NCBI GenBank assembly: GCA_029548025.1
Contig: JAKPOE010000478.1
Location: forward strand, 1 to 9,289
Reading direction: 5' to 3'
DNA length: 9,289 bases
Source of the DNA: Spirochaetota bacterium
Lineage (GTDB): Bacteria > Spirochaetota > UBA4802 > UB4802
Below, piece by piece: positions 6,252 through 9,289 of the stretch. The notes beneath the pieces were generated by a model that was not told where the DNA came from, searched no databases, and saw only the letters and a program-made list of their open reading frames with translations. Each line of letters opens with the position of its first letter. The first letter of the stretch is position 1. A program made the position numbers and the translations under genes.

Positions 6252-7235
6252 TTATGATTTTATATTTTGCAATAGAATATCGATGTAATGATCAATTTCG
6301 TTAATCAGTGGTTTCAACTCATATTCCAGTATATCAGTAAGGCTCACCACATCATTGTTTTCCATAACGGAGACAATCTCAGTAAGCATGTCCTGAATTT
6401 TTATATTAAGCTCTTCCAGCGATTGTCCATTATATATAAATTCGGCAATATTGATATTAAATACCGGTGAAACCTGATAACATGTTCGCATGTAAAGATA
6501 TAAAAAATCAACAAGTGTATGGATAATTTCAAGTGCTTCGCTATCATTGCCTTTTTGATATAATCCGGCAATTTCTTCTAAATTTTTAACCTGCTTTCCT
6601 ACCATTCCTTTAAGGTCAACCATTGTTTGAAAAAGTACATCCGGGGAATCAACACTCTGTACTACCAGACTTTTTAAAGCATCACTGCATAGCAAAACTC
6701 TGAAAAGCGTCATGGTATCATGTAAAATATTGTTAGCTGTGGTAAGCAAATTTATATCGGTGCTACTGGAAATGTTATGTCCAAATGAATATACTGACCC
6801 AATGAATTCCTGCACCGTCATATCCTTAAATCGTAAATCATCCCTTTCTAAACCCAGCATGTGCAACACCGATTGTAATACCGATACAATCCATTCAAAA
6901 CCATTTTGCAACTGAAGCAATTCATCGGCGGACAATGATGTATTGCTTTTATTTTCTAAATGCTGACATGCCCTATTACAGTATGCAATACCTTCTTTTA
7001 TAGAGTCGATAACAATATCACTCACCGACTGTACATAACAATTTATATTATTAACTTTTTCTATGGAAATATCCGGTGCATTATCCAGTTGATATACTGT
7101 CCCATCAACTATCGCTCCCGAAAAAACAAGGCTTCGTTCTGATGCCCAATTGAGTATTGAACCCATTATATCTTTAACTGTGGTTTCTTTTTCTACAGCA
7201 AAATCAACAGGATGATCATTAATTAAAAGTTGCAT
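6252..7235 (-). CDS. Unrecognised helical protein encoded directly after fliD
   Basis: A 327-aa protein that I cannot assign to a named family. The first ~70 residues (MQLLINDHPVDFAVEKETTV and on) look like short strands and one helix, similar in layout to a beta-grasp domain, but without a terminal Gly-Gly. Residues ~72-327 appear almost wholly helical, with leucine- and acid-rich stretches, and end in KIQDMLTEIV...LKPLINEIDHYIDILL. It has no signal peptide or membrane segment, so it is probably cytoplasmic. The frame is open to an ATG at 7262 inside fliD. The ATG at 7235 is preferred because GAGGT (7245-7241) sits 5 nt before it, which puts the start 13 nt beyond the fliD stop. The Shine-Dalgarno next to the fliD stop implies co-expression. 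In many bacteria the gene after fliD is fliS, the flagellin chaperone; this protein is much longer and not recognisably FliS. A flagellar chaperone or assembly role is inferred from position only. Confidence 0.75.
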   Translation of the reverse strand: MQLLINDHPVDFAVEKETTVKDIMGSILNWASERSLVFSGAIVDGTVYQLDNAPDISIEKVNNINCYVQSVSDIVIDSIKEGIAYCNRACQHLENKSNTSLSADELLQLQNGFEWIVSVLQSVLHMLGLERDDLRFKDMTVQEFIGSVYSFGHNISSSTDINLLTTANNILHDTMTLFRVLLCSDALKSLVVQSVDSPDVLFQTMVDLKGMVGKQVKNLEEIAGLYQKGNDSEALEIIHTLVDFLYLYMRTCYQVSPVFNINIAEFIYNGQSLEELNIKIQDMLTEIVSVMENNDVVSLTDILEYELKPLINEIDHYIDILLQNIKS

Positions 7236-7240
7236 AGTGT

Positions 7241-7245
7241 ACCTC
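7241..7245 (-). promoter_or_regulatory. Shine-Dalgarno deciding the start of the gene after fliD
   Basis: GAGGT on the - strand lies just past the fliD TGA stop (7251-7249) and 5 nt before the ATG at 7235. The other candidate starts, 7262 and 7247, have no comparable site. Confidence 0.65.
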
Positions 7246-7248
7246 ATG

Positions 7249-9273
7249 TCACTTATTATCATTGTCTTTGGGTAGATTTTTCATCTGCATATCAAGCCAG
7301 TTACTTTGTGCTTTTGATCCCGATATGGCTTTTTCCATAGAAGCAAATTTTTGTCGTAATTTTTGTTCATACGTTTTTAGATGCTCCTGCTTCCGTTCAA
7401 TTCTATTATTGGTAGCTTTAATTGACGCATCCTCTAAATCCATCTTTGAAACAATAATATTTTTCCCTGCACTGACATATGGATCAAGAATACCTTCAAT
7501 GCTGTAAGCAAATCCATTATCAATACGATTATCCCCATCATTATCCGAACCAAAAAATTCCTGAACACCTTCGGGATTCTCTGATAAAATTTCAACAAGC
7601 TTTGCTTCATCAATAATGAGTTTACCTTCTTTAATTGTTTCCCATTTTGCATTAATTTCACCTGTAGAAACACCCATCTGATATAACATCTTAACAGGCT
7701 TTTCAACATTTGATGGATATGCTTCAGTTACTGCAGTTTTCAACGCGTTTTGCAATCGCATTAACGACATATCACCCATAAAAATTCCATTTTTATATTT
7801 ATCCTTCTGATAATCGCCTAATTTATCACTTTTAACAGCCTTTGTCAGTTCATTGTTAAATGTTAAATAATCATTATACGCTTCCACAAATTTTTTAATT
7901 TTTTCAATTGCTGCTTCGGTATTTTGTTTGATAGTTATTGTTAATGGTTTGGTCGATGGTTTCATTAAATTGATTGTTACACCTTTTAGCACATCATCTA
8001 TGCCGGAATTTTTTTGCCGTACTATCTCTATGCCATTTAATTTTAATTTTGCATCATCGGCCTGTGTGATGATATTTTTTGGCTCAAGAATACCTTCACC
8101 TTTTGTTTCAGTAACTAATGCTGCATCCTGAAAAATTGCCTTGCCATCATTGCAATAAAATAGTATCTTTGTTATTTTTTTTTCTGCGAAGTCCTGTCCT
8201 ATTGGTATTTCAATTTTACCCTGTTTGTTTGCATCAATTGGATATATCCTCTCAGAGCGTTTCCCATCTTCAACGGAAATAACTCCTACACCTATTATAT
8301 CGGCAATTTCTTTTTTTTGTTTTTTCTCAAGCGGTCTTTCGCGTGATACATTATATCCTTTAAGTTCTATCCCTTTAATAACAGTAGTTTCATCAGGCCC
8401 AACTTCTAACCGGTACGGTATAACTTCTTCTTCTGATTTTTCTTTTGAATAGGTTACATTGACTTCTAATACAGATTGTTTTTTTGTCTGATATTCAACA
8501 GGAAGGATGTACTCGCGCCACAATTTAGCATCAATAATAACTGATTTACCTTCTTTATCAACCGATAAAACGCCATCTTCATCTTCAATTGGTTTTTCGC
8601 CAGTATAAGCCGTAAAATACTTGGTATCAAAAATAATTTTTTGAAATTCTTTTTCTGCACCTTTTTCGCCTTTTACCAATCCTATCTTTTTTAAATACTC
8701 TTCGTCACCTCTTAGTTTTAACTCACCTTTTTTCCCTGATATCTTAGATTCAATGCTTAAAATACCTTTATCATCAACCGTTCTGATTGTTGTTGCCGAT
8801 ACAACACTTGAAGCAATTTCATTTATCTTATCACTCAACGATTTTAAATTACCACCACGGAATTTGATAGTATATGAATTACCATCAACTTCTATACTGA
8901 AAGTCCCGGGTGGCAAGATTTCATCTTCTTTAATCTGGTCAGTTGATATTTTCTGGGTTGATGCTAAATTAACAACTTCCAGCGTATGAGTTCCATTTTC
9001 AGCAAACCGTGAAGCCTGTGCCTGCAGCACCTCAGGATCCGAAATGCGTACACCCTTTTCCTTAAAAGGGGATCTAAATCCATATAAATCTTTGGTTGCA
9101 GTATTCAAGGTGGTAAGCTTGGTTTGCAATTGGCGCAAAGCTTCCTTACGGAGGGAGTATCGGTCTTTTTCTTCCTGCCACTGCAGTATTGGCCTTGCTT
9201 CTACCTCAACCAGCTTTTGAATAATCTGGTCAGTATCCATCCCTGATGCTACGCCGCCTAAAGTGACTGGCAT
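7249..9273 (-). CDS. fliD: Flagellar hook-associated protein 2 (filament cap)
   Basis: FliD is exported through the flagellar type III system and forms the cap at the filament tip that folds incoming flagellin. The N-terminal FliD_N region (about 1-105) starts with the signature TLGGVASGMDTDQIIQKLVE (4-23) and is helical, followed by THTLEVVNLASTQK (95-108). Residues ~110-400 form the variable outer domains: here very long, Lys/Glu-rich and strand-rich. FliD_C begins near 403 with ADDAKLKLNGIEI and GVTINLM (431-437), then FVEAYNDYLTF (462-472), VKMLYQMGVST (527-537), and a C-terminal coiled coil (about 608-650). At 674 aa it is about 200 residues longer than enteric FliD; spirochaetal FliD proteins are also long. 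There is no cleaved signal peptide, as expected. Asp-rich DNDGDNRIDNG (577-587) resembles a calcium loop. AAGGGA 7 nt before the ATG supports the start. The next gene's ribosome site abuts the stop. Confidence 0.92.
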   Translation of the reverse strand: MPVTLGGVASGMDTDQIIQKLVEVEARPILQWQEEKDRYSLRKEALRQLQTKLTTLNTATKDLYGFRSPFKEKGVRISDPEVLQAQASRFAENGTHTLEVVNLASTQKISTDQIKEDEILPPGTFSIEVDGNSYTIKFRGGNLKSLSDKINEIASSVVSATTIRTVDDKGILSIESKISGKKGELKLRGDEEYLKKIGLVKGEKGAEKEFQKIIFDTKYFTAYTGEKPIEDEDGVLSVDKEGKSVIIDAKLWREYILPVEYQTKKQSVLEVNVTYSKEKSEEEVIPYRLEVGPDETTVIKGIELKGYNVSRERPLEKKQKKEIADIIGVGVISVEDGKRSERIYPIDANKQGKIEIPIGQDFAEKKITKILFYCNDGKAIFQDAALVTETKGEGILEPKNIITQADDAKLKLNGIEIVRQKNSGIDDVLKGVTINLMKPSTKPLTITIKQNTEAAIEKIKKFVEAYNDYLTFNNELTKAVKSDKLGDYQKDKYKNGIFMGDMSLMRLQNALKTAVTEAYPSNVEKPVKMLYQMGVSTGEINAKWETIKEGKLIIDEAKLVEILSENPEGVQEFFGSDNDGDNRIDNGFAYSIEGILDPYVSAGKNIIVSKMDLEDASIKATNNRIERKQEHLKTYEQKLRQKFASMEKAISGSKAQSNWLDMQMKNLPKDNDNK

Positions 9274-9280
9274 ACATGTA

Positions 9281-9286
9281 TCCCTT
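9281..9286 (-). promoter_or_regulatory. Shine-Dalgarno of fliD
   Basis: AAGGGA on the - strand lies 7 nt upstream of the fliD ATG (9273), supporting this start. The promoter lies beyond the window edge. Confidence 0.7.
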
Positions 9287-9289
9287 CAT

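Noticed and set aside
7434..7709. Out-of-frame 91-codon ORF within fliD
   Set aside because: It lies wholly inside the clearly conserved FliD C-terminal coding region on the same strand, so it is a shadow frame.
1..9289. CRISPR array, toxin-antitoxin pair, transposase, phage or defence genes
   Set aside because: No regularly spaced repeats and no matching protein motifs were found. The coding content is metabolic and flagellar.

Overview
The window is an AT-rich bacterial chromosome segment carrying eight protein-coding genes. No tRNA, rRNA, CRISPR array, transposase or phage gene was recognised. The organism appears to be a flagellated, probably Gram-negative bacterium that uses the MEP isoprenoid pathway and makes its own arginine. 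The long FliD (674 aa, with a large charged middle region), followed by an unfamiliar gene instead of fliS, suggests a spirochaete or relative. This assignment is an inference from gene content and protein style, and it is moderate to weak.

Left part (1-2390). The C-terminal ~260 residues of an NAD(P)/FAD-dependent oxidoreductase run in from the left edge (+ strand). It converges on a PLP-dependent class I/II aminotransferase (- strand, 2111-954). An 18-bp sequence occurs twice in opposite orientation around the aminotransferase: 48 bp beyond its stop (889-906), and in the divergent intergenic region upstream (2249-2266). The upstream copy lies between a candidate aminotransferase promoter and a good sigma70-type promoter (2286-2313) for the next + strand genes. 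A perfect 16-bp palindrome (2138-2153) lies just upstream of the aminotransferase start.

Middle (2390-3845). A WrbA-like flavodoxin-family protein and IspD (CDP-ME synthesis, MEP pathway) form a two-gene + strand unit joined by an ATGA overlap. A 269-bp convergent spacer follows, with no confident terminator.

Right part (3846-9289), all on the - strand. fliD (flagellar filament cap) is followed by an unrecognised, mostly helical 327-aa protein whose ribosome-binding site sits at the fliD stop. A ~330-bp spacer then holds an 80-bp inverted-repeat element of the dispersed MITE/REP type, with a decayed partial copy of its right arm beside it. After the spacer come argH (argininosuccinate lyase, probable TTG start) and an overlapping mgtC/sapB-family membrane protein gene.

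Most genes are recognisable housekeeping or motility genes. The least explained items are the gene after fliD, the duplicated 18-bp motif, and the palindromic element before argH. I found no convincing new multi-gene system.
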